From Sediminimonas sp. (GTDB lineage Bacteria; Pseudomonadota; Alphaproteobacteria; Rhodobacterales; Rhodobacteraceae): a stretch of DNA of 64,000 nucleotides. The stretch's first letter is position 1, and each line of letters begins with the position of its first letter. The stretch is from positions 1 to 64,000 of the forward strand of contig NZ_JAGXFK010000046.1 of assembly GCF_024637375.1 (NCBI RefSeq). Reading direction: 5' to 3'. A model generated the notes under the pieces. It was not told where the DNA came from. It worked only from the letters and a program-made list of their open reading frames with translations, and made no database searches. Position numbers and translations under genes: made by a program. Shown here piece by piece: positions 50,423 to 58,950 of this stretch.

Positions 50423-50671
50423 TCAGCCGGGGCCGCGGCGGATCACGAACACATGTTCGGGCGCGGTTGGCGCGGTGTCGGTCGTGGCGCTGTCAAGCAG
50501 CGTGTGCCCGGCCTCGGCGCAGAAATGCGGCACGTCCACCACCGCGGCCGGATCGGTGGCGACAAGGCGCAGCACCGCGCCGGGCGTCATGGCCAGCAAG
50601 CGCTTGCGCGCCCTGAGCACCGGCAGCGGGCACAGCAGCCCGCGCGCATCGACCTCGTCATCCCACGTCAT
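50423..50671 (-). CDS. TusA-family sulfurtransferase-like protein
   Basis: 82 residues of the TusA/SirA fold. The signature CPLPVLRARKRL (C14 as the persulfide site, P15, P17) is intact. The core strand LRLVATDPAAVVDVPHFCAEAGH is as in TusA. It may carry sulfur for tRNA thiolation or other sulfur relay; no tus or dsr genes lie nearby. Convergent with the anti-sigma gene. Confidence 0.88.
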   Translation of the reverse strand: MTWDDEVDARGLLCPLPVLRARKRLLAMTPGAVLRLVATDPAAVVDVPHFCAEAGHTLLDSATTDTAPTAPEHVFVIRRGPG

Positions 50672-50784
50672 GGGCGCGGTATAGATCGCGGCGGGGCCGC
50701 CGCAAACCGGTTTCGCGCGTGGTCTCTTGCGGCGCCGGTCGCGTTGGCCGATAACCGCAAGCGACGGCCAAGAGGAAAGACGGC

Positions 50785-51492
50785 ATGATCATCGGGCATA
50801 TCGGGGCGCGCAAGGGGTCCAAGGGCGTTCCCGGCAAGAACTTTCGCGATCTGGCCGGAAAGCCGCTGATCGACTGGGCGCTGGACCAGCTTTTTGGCTG
50901 TGCGCGCATCGATCTGGTCGTCGTGTCCACGGACGACCCGGAAATCCACGCCCACGCCGTGGCGCGGGGCGCGCTGGACATCGGTCTGCGGCCTGCGCAT
51001 CTGGCCACCGACACCGCCGCGAAGTGGGATGTGTGGCAGCACGCGCTGGCGCAGGTCGAGGCACGCACCGACGCGGGCCCGCGCGCCTTTGTCGATCTGG
51101 ATTGCACCGCGCCGCTGCGCCTGCCGCAGGATGTCGAAGGCGCGCTGGACCTGTTCGCGGCGCAGGCGCCGGACATGGTGATGTCGTGCTGCGAATCCCG
51201 CAAGAACCCCTATTTCAACATGGTCGAGCCCGACGAGACCGGCGCGTTGCACATCTCCAAGCCGCTGCCCGGTGCGGTGGTGGCGCGCCAGCAGGCGCCG
51301 GTGGTGTATGACCATGTCGGCGTGGTCTACGTGCTGGCGCCCGATTACCTGCGCCGCGCGCGGGGGCTCTATGACGGGCGGGTGATTCCCTATGTCGTGC
51401 CCAATGAACGGGGCCTGGACGTGGATTCGCCGCTGGACTGGGAAATCGTCGAGTTTCTGTTCCAGCGCCAGATCCGGCTGGGGCAGCGCTAG
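50785..51492 (+). CDS. CMP-sugar (acylneuraminate-type) cytidylyltransferase
   Basis: A 235-residue nucleotidyltransferase of the NeuA/PseF/KdsB superfamily. The CTP-binding loop GARKGSKGVPGKNF (about 7-20) matches NeuA-type enzymes (ARGGSKGIPGKNI) rather than KdsB. FVDLDCTAPLR and VYVLAPDYLR are also NeuA-like, and the C-terminal DVDSPLDWEIVEF is a family landmark. It would activate a nonulosonic acid as its CMP form. It is convergent with the first WaaA-like gene, and the two stop codons share the palindrome CTAG (51489-51492). AGGAAAG precedes the ATG. Substrate identity (neuraminic, legionaminic, pseudaminic or other) is open. Confidence 0.85.
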   Translation: MIIGHIGARKGSKGVPGKNFRDLAGKPLIDWALDQLFGCARIDLVVVSTDDPEIHAHAVARGALDIGLRPAHLATDTAAKWDVWQHALAQVEARTDAGPRAFVDLDCTAPLRLPQDVEGALDLFAAQAPDMVMSCCESRKNPYFNMVEPDETGALHISKPLPGAVVARQQAPVVYDHVGVVYVLAPDYLRRARGLYDGRVIPYVVPNERGLDVDSPLDWEIVEFLFQRQIRLGQR

Positions 51493-52835
51493 CGCGCGCC
51501 CTGCTGCGCGGCGATCAGCCGCGGAACCGCCGCGAGCGTTTTGTCGACGGCGCCGGAATGGGCGCGGAAGAACCGTTCGATCCGCTCTGGTGGGACATCC
51601 CAGACAGCGCCGGGGGCCAGCGCGCGGGTGAGCGCGTCGCCATCCTCCAGCGACTTGAGAACCCCGGCGGCGATGGCCTCCCGAGCAGGGTACTCGATCG
51701 TCCAGACATGCGGGCCGACCAGCACCGGCTTGCACAGCGCCAGCGCCTCGGACACGTTATGCGCGCCCTTGGGGTGAAAGCCGCCGCCGACGATCACCTG
51801 GTCGGCCATGGCGAGGTAGAAATACATCTCGCCCATCGAATCGCCCAGCAGCAGGTCGACCTCCGGCGCCGTGCCCGCCGGGGCCAGGTCGGGGCCAAGT
51901 ACGGCGCTGCGCCGGGCCAGCCGCAGCCCGGCATCCGACAGGATATCCGCGACGGTGTCGAAGCGTTCCGGCGCCCGCGGGACATAGACGAAAAAGGGCC
52001 GCGCCGCGCCGGCCGCGTCATGCGCGGCGAGGGTGTCGGCGATGGTGCGGGCGTAAAGCGCGTCTTCGCCCTCGATCGCGCTGGCGATGGTAATGACGGG
52101 CCGCGCCGCGGCGCCCAGCCATTGGCGCACATGCGGGGCGGCGGCAGTCTGCTCCGGCGGGATCGACTGCTCGAACCGCATCTCGCCGGTGATGGCGACG
52201 TTGTGCTGGCCGAGTTCCCGAAACCGCGCCGCCTGCAATTCGGATTTCACCATCACCCCGGCAAAGCCGCGCACCAGTTCGCCGCGCAGCGGGTGTTTCG
52301 TCCGGTCACGCTCGAACGTGCGGGTCGGATACTGGCCGTTGCACAGCATCAGAGGAACGCCCGCGCGCCGCGCCGCAATGATCATGCCGGGCCAGAACTC
52401 GATTTCCATCACCAGCCCGTATTTCGGCCGGAAGGCGCGGAAGAAGCGGCGGTAGGGGCGCGGATCGTCGAAAGGCACGTAGCAGGCGCTCAGCGTGCCA
52501 ATTTCGATCTCGGGGCCAAAGACGCGGCGCGCCTCGCGCAGGCCGGCGGGTGTGAAGTGGGTGGTCACCACCCGTTCACCGCGTGCCAGCAGCGCCCGGA
52601 TCAGCGGCACCGCCGAGCGCAGCTCGCCCAGCGACACGGCGTGAATCCAGACGTGCGGTGCGTTGCGGCGGCGGTGCAGGCCGAAGCGCTGACCCAGATG
52701 CGCGGCATATAGCCGGTCGCGCCGCGCGCGCCACAGCAGGTAGCCCAGCACCAGCGGCAGGCCCAGCACCCAGAACACGCGGTAGGCCATCAGGGCGCGG
52801 CGCAGGCGGGGCGAGGGGAAGGGCGGCGGGGTCAT
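51489..52835 (-). CDS. waaA: 3-deoxy-D-manno-octulosonate transferase homologue (GT30), copy 1
   Basis: A 448-residue WaaA/KdtA homologue. An N-terminal membrane anchor (about 15-36) precedes HVWIHAVSLGELRSAVPLI, which holds the catalytic Glu of GT30 enzymes, then VMEIEFWPGMI, and a C-terminal GT-B domain with LLLGDSMGEMYFYLAMADQVIVGG (the glycine/acidic CMP-sugar site). Normal WaaA moves Kdo from CMP-Kdo to lipid A. Here the neighbours make and activate a nonulosonic acid, so the donor may be CMP-NulO. The start overlaps the stop of the second copy (ATGA). Confidence 0.85.
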   Translation of the reverse strand: MTPPPFPSPRLRRALMAYRVFWVLGLPLVLGYLLWRARRDRLYAAHLGQRFGLHRRRNAPHVWIHAVSLGELRSAVPLIRALLARGERVVTTHFTPAGLREARRVFGPEIEIGTLSACYVPFDDPRPYRRFFRAFRPKYGLVMEIEFWPGMIIAARRAGVPLMLCNGQYPTRTFERDRTKHPLRGELVRGFAGVMVKSELQAARFRELGQHNVAITGEMRFEQSIPPEQTAAAPHVRQWLGAAARPVITIASAIEGEDALYARTIADTLAAHDAAGAARPFFVYVPRAPERFDTVADILSDAGLRLARRSAVLGPDLAPAGTAPEVDLLLGDSMGEMYFYLAMADQVIVGGGFHPKGAHNVSEALALCKPVLVGPHVWTIEYPAREAIAAGVLKSLEDGDALTRALAPGAVWDVPPERIERFFRAHSGAVDKTLAAVPRLIAAQQGAR

Positions 52836-54136
52836 CGGCGCGGCTCGGGTAGGGACGGGACAAGCTGCGCGAGCTGATCGCACAGATCGTCGATGCGGTC
52901 CACGCCGCGCGCGACAAGCGCCTGCGCCCGCCCGGCCATGGTGGCGGTTTCGGGGGCCCCGAGCGCGGCGGCGAGCGCCGGGGCGTCGGTGACTTCCTGC
53001 GCCGCGTCCGCTGCGTGCAATGCGGCGAAATCGGCGGCGAAATTGGCCACGTGCGGGCCGTGCAGGATGGCCGCGCCAAGCTGCGCGGCCTCCCACGGGT
53101 TGTGACCCTCGACCGGGCTGGTGGTGCCGCCGATGAACGCCGCCGGTGCCAGCCGGTACCACAGGCCCATCTCGCCGAACGTGTCGGCGATGTAGACCTG
53201 CGCCCCCGCGTCGGGGATGGAGTTCGCGCTGCGCTGTTGCGCGACCATTCCCGCGTCGGTGCAGATGCGGGCGATGTCGGCGCCGCGGGCCGGGTCGCGC
53301 GGCGCCACGATCAACAGCGCGGCGGGGTCCTGGCCCAACCGCGCGCGCTGTGCGGTCAGCGCCAGTGGCTCGTCGGGGGGATGGGTCGAGGCGGCCAGCC
53401 AGACGGGACGGCCGCCGATCGCGCGGCGCAAAGCATCGAGCGCGCCCGCGTCCGCCGCCAACGGCGGCGCCGCGGGTTTGAACGAGCCGTCCACCTGCAC
53501 ATTTCCGGCACCCAACCGGGCAAGATGCGCGGCGGTGCGCTCGTCCTGCGCCGAAATCAGCGCGAAGCGCTTGTAAAGATCGCGGTAAAGCCATGCCGCC
53601 CGTGCCCGTGCCCGGTAGGCGCGCGCGTTCATCCGTGCCCCCACCATTGCCAGCGGGATGCCGCGCCGCGCCGCGCGCCAGGTCAGCCCCGGCCACAGGT
53701 CCTGCTCGGCCCAGACGCACAGGTCGGGGTGCCAGTGATCGAGGAACCGCCGCGCCGCGCCGGGCGTGTCGAGCGGCAGGAACTGGTGGCGACAGCCGGG
53801 CGGCATGTTGGCGGCCAGAACCTCGGCCGAGGCGCGGGTGGTCGAGGTGATGAGAACCTGTACATCCGGGCGCCGGGCGCGCAGGCGGGCGACCAGCGCG
53901 CGCAGCGCCAGCACCTCGCCCAGGCCCACGGCGTGCATCCATACCAGCGGCCCCTCCGGGCGCGGCGCCGACGCATGCCCCAGCTTCTCGCGCCAGCGAT
54001 CGGGCAGTTCCTTGCCGCGCGCCAGTCGTCGGCGCAACACCAGCGGGGCAAGCGGCGGCAGGGCCAGCGCGCTCAGCCCCAGATAGGCGGCCAGCGCCGG
54101 GCCCGGCGCGCGCGCGGGGCGGGGGTGCTCAGTCAA
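52832..54136 (-). CDS. waaA: 3-deoxy-D-manno-octulosonate transferase homologue (GT30), copy 2
   Basis: A 434-residue second WaaA-type enzyme. Landmarks: the N-terminal membrane segment LAAYLGLSALALPPLAPLV, VWMHAVGLGEVLALRALV (catalytic Glu kept, the usual Ser changed to Gly), VWAEQDLWPGLTW, and GTTSPVEGHNPWEAAQLGAAILHGPH. It is clearly divergent from copy 1, so it is a paralogue with its own acceptor or donor, not a recent duplicate. TTG at 54136, overlapping the neuC end by 8 bases, is the best start; no ATG or GTG fits the family N-terminus. Coupled to neuC and copy 1. Confidence 0.85.
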   Translation of the reverse strand: MTEHPRPARAPGPALAAYLGLSALALPPLAPLVLRRRLARGKELPDRWREKLGHASAPRPEGPLVWMHAVGLGEVLALRALVARLRARRPDVQVLITSTTRASAEVLAANMPPGCRHQFLPLDTPGAARRFLDHWHPDLCVWAEQDLWPGLTWRAARRGIPLAMVGARMNARAYRARARAAWLYRDLYKRFALISAQDERTAAHLARLGAGNVQVDGSFKPAAPPLAADAGALDALRRAIGGRPVWLAASTHPPDEPLALTAQRARLGQDPAALLIVAPRDPARGADIARICTDAGMVAQQRSANSIPDAGAQVYIADTFGEMGLWYRLAPAAFIGGTTSPVEGHNPWEAAQLGAAILHGPHVANFAADFAALHAADAAQEVTDAPALAAALGAPETATMAGRAQALVARGVDRIDDLCDQLAQLVPSLPEPRR

Positions 54137-55250
54137 GGTCGTGGAACTCTTTCTGCAGCCCACGCGCCCAGAAGGCCGGGTCGTCCAGCACTTCGACGAA
54201 GCGGTCGGCGGCGCGGCCCTCGCCAAAGCCCGCGTCGGGCGGGTGGCGCCGGCCCCATTCGCGCGCCAGGAAGGCGGCGATGGCGTCCGCGTCATCGGCC
54301 GCGCAGGCGTGGATCGAGCCGCTTGTCGCGCGGTTGGTCTGGCGCGTGCCGATGTCGAGGCTGGGCACGCCCAGGAACGGCGCCTCGCGCACCCCGGCCG
54401 AGGAATTGCCGACGACGCAGGCGGCGTTCTTCATCAGTTCGGAGAAATGCGCGAAGCGCATCGACGGCAGCACCCGGAACCGCCCTGACGGCAGGGCGCG
54501 GATGACATCCAGGATCGCCTCGGCGCCGGGGTCGTTGTTGGGCAGGATGACCACGAAATCGCGGCCCGAGCGTTCGAGCGCGGCAAAAAACGCCGCCGCC
54601 TGCGCGCCCATGGTGCCTTGTTCCGAGGTGACGGGGTGGAAGGTGCAGATGCCGTAGTCGTCGAAGGGGATTTCGTAGCGCGCGCGCACCTCTTTCATTG
54701 TCACCCCCGAAGGCCCGGCGTGGAAATCCAGCTCGGGCGAGCCGATGACATGGATCGCCGCGCGCGCCTCGCCAAGTGCCATGACCCGGCGCGCGGCGCG
54801 TTCGGAACTGACGAAATGGTGGCTGGCCAGCTTGGTGTTGCAGTGGCGGAACATCTCGTCGATGGTGCCCGACACCTCGCCGCCCTCGACATGGGCGCAG
54901 CGGATGTAGTTGGTGGCGCAGACCAGTGCGCAGGCCAGCGCCTCGACCCGGTCGCCATGCACGACCACCAGGTCGGGGCGATGTTCGGCCACGTAATCCG
55001 AAAAGCCCAGCACCGTCTTGGCCAGCACGGTATCCTGCGCGTCCTCGATACGCTGGTTGAGAAATTCGTGCACGGCCACGCCGGCCATGCGGTGGACCTC
55101 GAGCTTGGTCAGCCCGTAGCGTTCCAGCATGTGCATGCCGGTGACGAAGAAGGTCACGTCATAACCCGCATCGCGCGCCCGCGCGGCGAGCGGCTCCAGC
55201 TTGCCGAAATCGGCCCGCGCGCCGGTGACGAAGAGGATGCGTCTGCTCAT
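54129..55250 (-). CDS. neuC: UDP-N-acetylglucosamine 2-epimerase (hydrolysing), NeuC/LegG type
   Basis: A 373-residue NeuC-like epimerase. The motifs GARADFGKLEPL, VVVHGDRVEAL, HVEGGEVSGTIDEMFRH, TFHPVTSEQG, and the C-terminal GNSSAGVREAPFLGVPSLDIGTRQ identify the hydrolysing 2-epimerases that release ManNAc-type sugars for NeuB. Together with the NeuB gene 1.6 kb away it supplies a nonulosonic acid. GGCC-rich spacing before the ATG shows no strong ribosome site. First gene of a three-gene coupled set with both WaaA homologues. Confidence 0.9.
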   Translation of the reverse strand: MSRRILFVTGARADFGKLEPLAARARDAGYDVTFFVTGMHMLERYGLTKLEVHRMAGVAVHEFLNQRIEDAQDTVLAKTVLGFSDYVAEHRPDLVVVHGDRVEALACALVCATNYIRCAHVEGGEVSGTIDEMFRHCNTKLASHHFVSSERAARRVMALGEARAAIHVIGSPELDFHAGPSGVTMKEVRARYEIPFDDYGICTFHPVTSEQGTMGAQAAAFFAALERSGRDFVVILPNNDPGAEAILDVIRALPSGRFRVLPSMRFAHFSELMKNAACVVGNSSAGVREAPFLGVPSLDIGTRQTNRATSGSIHACAADDADAIAAFLAREWGRRHPPDAGFGEGRAADRFVEVLDDPAFWARGLQKEFHDLD

Positions 55251-55382
55251 GGCCTCTCATCGCGCAAAAATGCCCCTCCGGCAAGCACCGGGGCAGCAGG
55301 GCGCGGCGCACCAGGACGCGCGGCGCTGCATTGCGCCCGCGCGCCGGGCTGTGTAACAGACGCGGCCAGGAGGGCCGTGGCC

Positions 55383-56114
55383 ATGATTTACCTCGCCGAG
55401 CGCAAGCTGTTGTTCGTCAAGCCCAAGAAGGTGGCCGGCACCAGCGTGGAAATCGCGCTGTCATGCAATGCCGGGGCGGGTGACATCGTCACGCCGCTCA
55501 TTCCCGGCGACGAGGCGGTGCGCCACAACGCCGGTGGGCGTTTCCCGGTCAACTGGGCGTGGCTCAAGGGGACGGAGACGGCCTATCGTCGCAAGTTCGA
55601 CCATTACCTTGAGACCGGCGAGATACCGCCGCGGGTGTTCGGGCTGCGGCGCGGCAAGCTCTATTCCAAGTGGCAGGCGCGTTACTACAACCACATCACC
55701 CCGGCAACGATCGCCCGGCGGGCCCCGCGCAGGTTTCTTGACGGCGTGACCATGGTGACGGTGGTCCGCGACCCTTACGAGCAGCTTGTGTCCTATGCCT
55801 GGCACCTGTCCAGGGGCCGGAGCGCGCCCTTTGACGAGATGCTGGAACGGGTGCTGGAGATGGCGCCGATCAACGATGCCTACCTGTTCGGCCCGCGCCG
55901 GCCCGACATCGTGCTGCGCTACGAGACCCTGCGCGAGGACCTGGCCGACCTGGAACGGCGCTTCGATCTGGATCTGGTGGGCAACCTGCCCTTCACCAAG
56001 CACAAGGTGCGCGGCGACCGCCGCCCGGCGCGCGAGACGCTCGGCGATGCGCACAAGGCGCGCTGCTACGAGAAATACCGCCGCACCTTCGAGATGTTCG
56101 GTTACCCGGCCTGA
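55383..56114 (+). CDS. Sulfotransferase-family protein, type 1
   Basis: A 243-residue P-loop sulfotransferase. The 5'-phosphosulfate loop is VKPKKVAGTSVEIAL (about 12-26), a variant of the usual PKTGTS motif, and the 3'-phosphate segment is VVRDPYEQLVSYAW. These enzymes transfer sulfate from PAPS to sugars or other acceptors. The ATG at 55383 follows an AGGAGGG site at a normal distance. It lies on the opposite strand inside the nonulosonic-acid cluster and overlaps the 3' end of the second sulfotransferase gene by 13 bp. A sulfated glycan is the likely target. It is divergent from neuC. Confidence 0.82.
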   Translation: MIYLAERKLLFVKPKKVAGTSVEIALSCNAGAGDIVTPLIPGDEAVRHNAGGRFPVNWAWLKGTETAYRRKFDHYLETGEIPPRVFGLRRGKLYSKWQARYYNHITPATIARRAPRRFLDGVTMVTVVRDPYEQLVSYAWHLSRGRSAPFDEMLERVLEMAPINDAYLFGPRRPDIVLRYETLREDLADLERRFDLDLVGNLPFTKHKVRGDRRPARETLGDAHKARCYEKYRRTFEMFGYPA

Positions 56115-56788
56115 ACCGGCGGCAACTCGCGCGCATATCCCAGCAGGTCGAAATCGCGGGCGTAGATGCTGCGCACCATATCCAGCGTGGTGGCGTCGTA
56201 ATAGCTTTGGAACGGGCGTTTGTCCGATTTGGCCCTGGTGCGGTTGATGTGGCGCAACTCGGCGCCGTCCAGCCCCAGGTCGGCCTTGAGCGTGGCGAAA
56301 TCCTTGCTCAGCGTTTCGAACCGCATGATCCGGTTCACCGCGATGCGGCCGCGCGCATCGAGCAGGAACCAGCTCTGATCCGGCTGGCGTGCGAAGAAGG
56401 TGTCGTTCCAGAACGGGCGCCGGGCGCGGTAGTCGAGGTATTGCTCGAAGCTCATCGCGGCGATCTTGTCGGCGACGCTGGGAATTCGGAATTCCTTCAT
56501 GAACTCGAAATGCGACACCGCGTGATCGAACGGGTTGCGCACCACGGTAAAGCTGTGGAAGCCGTCATAGACCTCGCGCCCCAGCTTGGCGATGATCCGC
56601 GCGGCCGGGTCGTGCTTGCGCAGGTAGGCGCGGCCCGGCGCCTCGCGCACGGGTAGCCGGCGCATGACCGACCGCCACAGCGTGCGTTGCGGGTTGGCCG
56701 AAAACGGCGCAAGCGCCGTCATCAGCGCGGTGCCGGCGGTCTTGGGCACATGCACGAAGATGAAATTGTGGCTGGTCGACAGGATCAT
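56102..56788 (-). CDS. Sulfotransferase-family protein, type 2
   Basis: A 228-residue P-loop sulfotransferase with the classic PAPS-binding loop VHVPKTAGTALMTAL (about 12-26) and the 3'-phosphate segment VVRNPFDHAVSHFEF. It is unrelated in detail to the neighbouring sulfotransferase, so two different sulfations may be made. The gene is in the neuB/lpxL direction, 36 bp after neuB, and ends overlapping the opposite-strand sulfotransferase. Confidence 0.88.
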   Translation of the reverse strand: MILSTSHNFIFVHVPKTAGTALMTALAPFSANPQRTLWRSVMRRLPVREAPGRAYLRKHDPAARIIAKLGREVYDGFHSFTVVRNPFDHAVSHFEFMKEFRIPSVADKIAAMSFEQYLDYRARRPFWNDTFFARQPDQSWFLLDARGRIAVNRIMRFETLSKDFATLKADLGLDGAELRHINRTRAKSDKRPFQSYYDATTLDMVRSIYARDFDLLGYARELPPVQAG

Positions 56789-56824
56789 GTCGGGCCTTTC
56801 CGGGCTGGGCGCGTGTGGGGGGCG

Positions 56825-57856
56825 TCAATCCGACAGATCGGACCACTTCAGTTGCTGGTTGCGAGTCACCGCGCGCGTAAGGCGGCGGCCCACGACCTTG
56901 TCGAACTCGAACCCCGGTATTTCGCCCGATCCGGGGCGGCGGGCCCAGATATCGGCCTCGGTGATGACGTGGCCGGCGGGCAGGTCGGCCTCGGCCACCA
57001 CGGAGGCGCGGGCGAAGCGGTAGACGTCTTCCTCGGGGCCGGTGCGTTGCTTGTCGTTATTCGCCGCGATCCAGATTTCGCGCGCGCGGTCGACCATCAG
57101 GCGCAGTTCGGCGGGGTCCATCGAACAGCTTATGTCGGGCCCGGCGCGGTAGCGTGTGTCGGTGAAGTGCCGCTCCAGCACGCAAGCGCCAAGCGCGACG
57201 CTGGCCAGCGCCATTTCCGGGCCGATGGAGTGGTCGGAAAACCCCACCACCGCGTTCGGGAATGCCGCGCGCAGGTCGGTCACACCCTTGAGCGACACGA
57301 TTTCCGGCGGGCTGGGGTAGAGGTTGGTGCATTCCAGCAGCGCGTACTCGATGCCCGCGGCATCGAGAATGGCGACGCTGGCGCGCAGGCTGTCGATGCT
57401 CTGCATGCCGGTGGACATGATCACGGGCCGCCCCTTGGCGGCGATATGGCGGATCAGCGGCAGGTTGTCGGCCTCGCCCGAGCCGATCTTGAACGCCGGC
57501 ACGTCCAGCGCCTCGAGCCGGTCGGCGGCGGCGCGCGAGAACGGCGTCGAGATGTAGATCAGCCCCAGCGATTCGGCGTGCGCCTTGAGTGCCGCCTCGT
57601 CCGGGCCTGAGAGCGCGCAGCGTGCCATGACCTCCCAGATCGAGACATCGGCATTGGGCGGGAATATCGCCTTGGCCTCCTCGGTCATCTCGTCCTCGAC
57701 GACATGGGTCTGGTGCTTGACGCATTCGCAGCCCGCCGCGGCGGCGAGGCTGACCATCCGCTTGGCCACCGCCAGGTCGCCGCCATGGTTGATGCCGATC
57801 TCGGCGATGACCAGTGGCGGGTGACCGGGGCCGATGTCGCGATGAGCAATCTTCAT
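56825..57856 (-). CDS. neuB: N-acylneuraminate (nonulosonate) synthase, NeuB family
   Basis: A 343-residue NeuB-type synthase that joins phosphoenolpyruvate to a ManNAc-type sugar. The barrel has VIAEIGINHGGDLAVAKRM, KHQTHVVEDEM, IYISTPFSRAAADRLEAL, FKIGSGEADNLPLI and VGFSDHSIGPEMALASVALGA. The C-terminal SAF domain (RASVVAEADLPAGHVITEADI) that closes the active site in NeuB is present. Sequence alone does not decide between neuraminic, legionaminic and related acids. The ATG at 57856 overlaps the acyltransferase stop by 4 bases. Confidence 0.92.
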   Translation of the reverse strand: MKIAHRDIGPGHPPLVIAEIGINHGGDLAVAKRMVSLAAAAGCECVKHQTHVVEDEMTEEAKAIFPPNADVSIWEVMARCALSGPDEAALKAHAESLGLIYISTPFSRAAADRLEALDVPAFKIGSGEADNLPLIRHIAAKGRPVIMSTGMQSIDSLRASVAILDAAGIEYALLECTNLYPSPPEIVSLKGVTDLRAAFPNAVVGFSDHSIGPEMALASVALGACVLERHFTDTRYRAGPDISCSMDPAELRLMVDRAREIWIAANNDKQRTGPEEDVYRFARASVVAEADLPAGHVITEADIWARRPGSGEIPGFEFDKVVGRRLTRAVTRNQQLKWSDLSD

Positions 57857-58833
57857 GGCGTCTGCTCCTTCTTGGTGGTGACGTCGCGGCCGCGGGCGCG
57901 CTTGGGCAGTTTCCAGCGTTTGTGCAACCAGAACCATTGATCCATGTGGGCGCGCACCTGTGCCTCGAGGCTGTCGTTGAGCGCCTGTGTCATCGTCTCG
58001 GCGTCGCTGTGGGGCAGCGGCGCCTCGAGCACCACATCGAAGGTCATGCCATCGGGGCGACGGATGGCATAGCACGGGATCAGCGCCGCGTCGTATTTCA
58101 GCGCCAGGTCCGCCGCCGACAGCGCCGTCCAGGCGGTGCGCCCGAAGAACCGCAGCGGCGCGCCCTTGCCCATGCGCTGGTCGATCAGGATGGCCAGCGT
58201 GCCGCCGCCGCGCAGAAAGCGCATCATTTCCGCCAGCCCGCGGCGGCCGCGTTCGAAGAGCGGCGTGCCGATGCGTGAAATCGTGGCCACGTAGTGCGCG
58301 TTGAAGCGGCGGTTGTTCATGGCGCGGTAAAGCCCGCCGATGCGGTGGCCGCGATGCAGCAGCCCGGCGCGGATCGCATCGTAATTGCCGAAATGTCCCG
58401 ACACCAGGATCGCCGGGCGCCCGTGGTGCTGCGCCCGTTCCAGCGCCGCAAGGCCGGGGCCGGTGATCTGTGTGCGCCGGGCGATGGCCAGGAATTCGTC
58501 GGGCGAGTACAGCTCGGTCACCGTGCGACCGATGTTGCGCGGCACCTCGCGCACCAGTCGCGCCTTTTCCGCCTCATCCAGATCCGGCATCACCAGCTCC
58601 AGGTTGGCGCGGATGCGGCGGCGATATCCGGCCACCGGCGCAATGATATGGGCGAAGACCCAGCCGCCAAAGGGTACGCGCCAGCGATAGGGGATGCGGT
58701 GCAGCAGCCACACCGTGGCGCGGATCAGCGCATTCTCGACCCAGTGGCGCAGCGCCCGCAGCCGGCGGCCGACGGGGCCACGGTTGCGCTTGCGTCCGCG
58801 CCGGGGGCGTTTCGAAGTATCGGCCTTGGTCAT
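57853..58833 (-). CDS. Lipid A biosynthesis acyltransferase, LpxL/HtrB family
   Basis: A 326-residue lysophospholipid acyltransferase-type protein with the catalytic HFGNYD motif (H147, D152), a basic N-terminus, and a family C-terminal region (QWFWLHKRWK). In Gram-negatives it adds a secondary acyl chain to Kdo-lipid A. It is translationally coupled to neuB, which argues that the nonulosonic acid belongs to the lipid A/core rather than to a free capsule. First gene of the lpxL-neuB-sulfotransferase run. Confidence 0.9.
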   Translation of the reverse strand: MTKADTSKRPRRGRKRNRGPVGRRLRALRHWVENALIRATVWLLHRIPYRWRVPFGGWVFAHIIAPVAGYRRRIRANLELVMPDLDEAEKARLVREVPRNIGRTVTELYSPDEFLAIARRTQITGPGLAALERAQHHGRPAILVSGHFGNYDAIRAGLLHRGHRIGGLYRAMNNRRFNAHYVATISRIGTPLFERGRRGLAEMMRFLRGGGTLAILIDQRMGKGAPLRFFGRTAWTALSAADLALKYDAALIPCYAIRRPDGMTFDVVLEAPLPHSDAETMTQALNDSLEAQVRAHMDQWFWLHKRWKLPKRARGRDVTTKKEQTP

Positions 58834-58917
58834 GCTGCCTTGTCGGTCTCCGGGCTTGGCTCCGGCCCCGTCTATTGCCGAAAATCGCCGCGATGGAAAG
58901 AACCGGGCGCGAGATTT

Positions 58918-58947
58918 CCCTCCCCAAAAGGGCGCGCGGGGGGAGGG
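58918..58947 (-). terminator. GC hairpin after tamB
   Basis: CCCTCCCC (58918-58925) pairs with GGGGAGGG (58940-58947) just after the tamB stop. The loop contains TTTTG on the minus strand, but there is no T tract after the stem. A likely 3'-end structure. Confidence 0.4.
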
Positions 58948-58950
58948 CGG

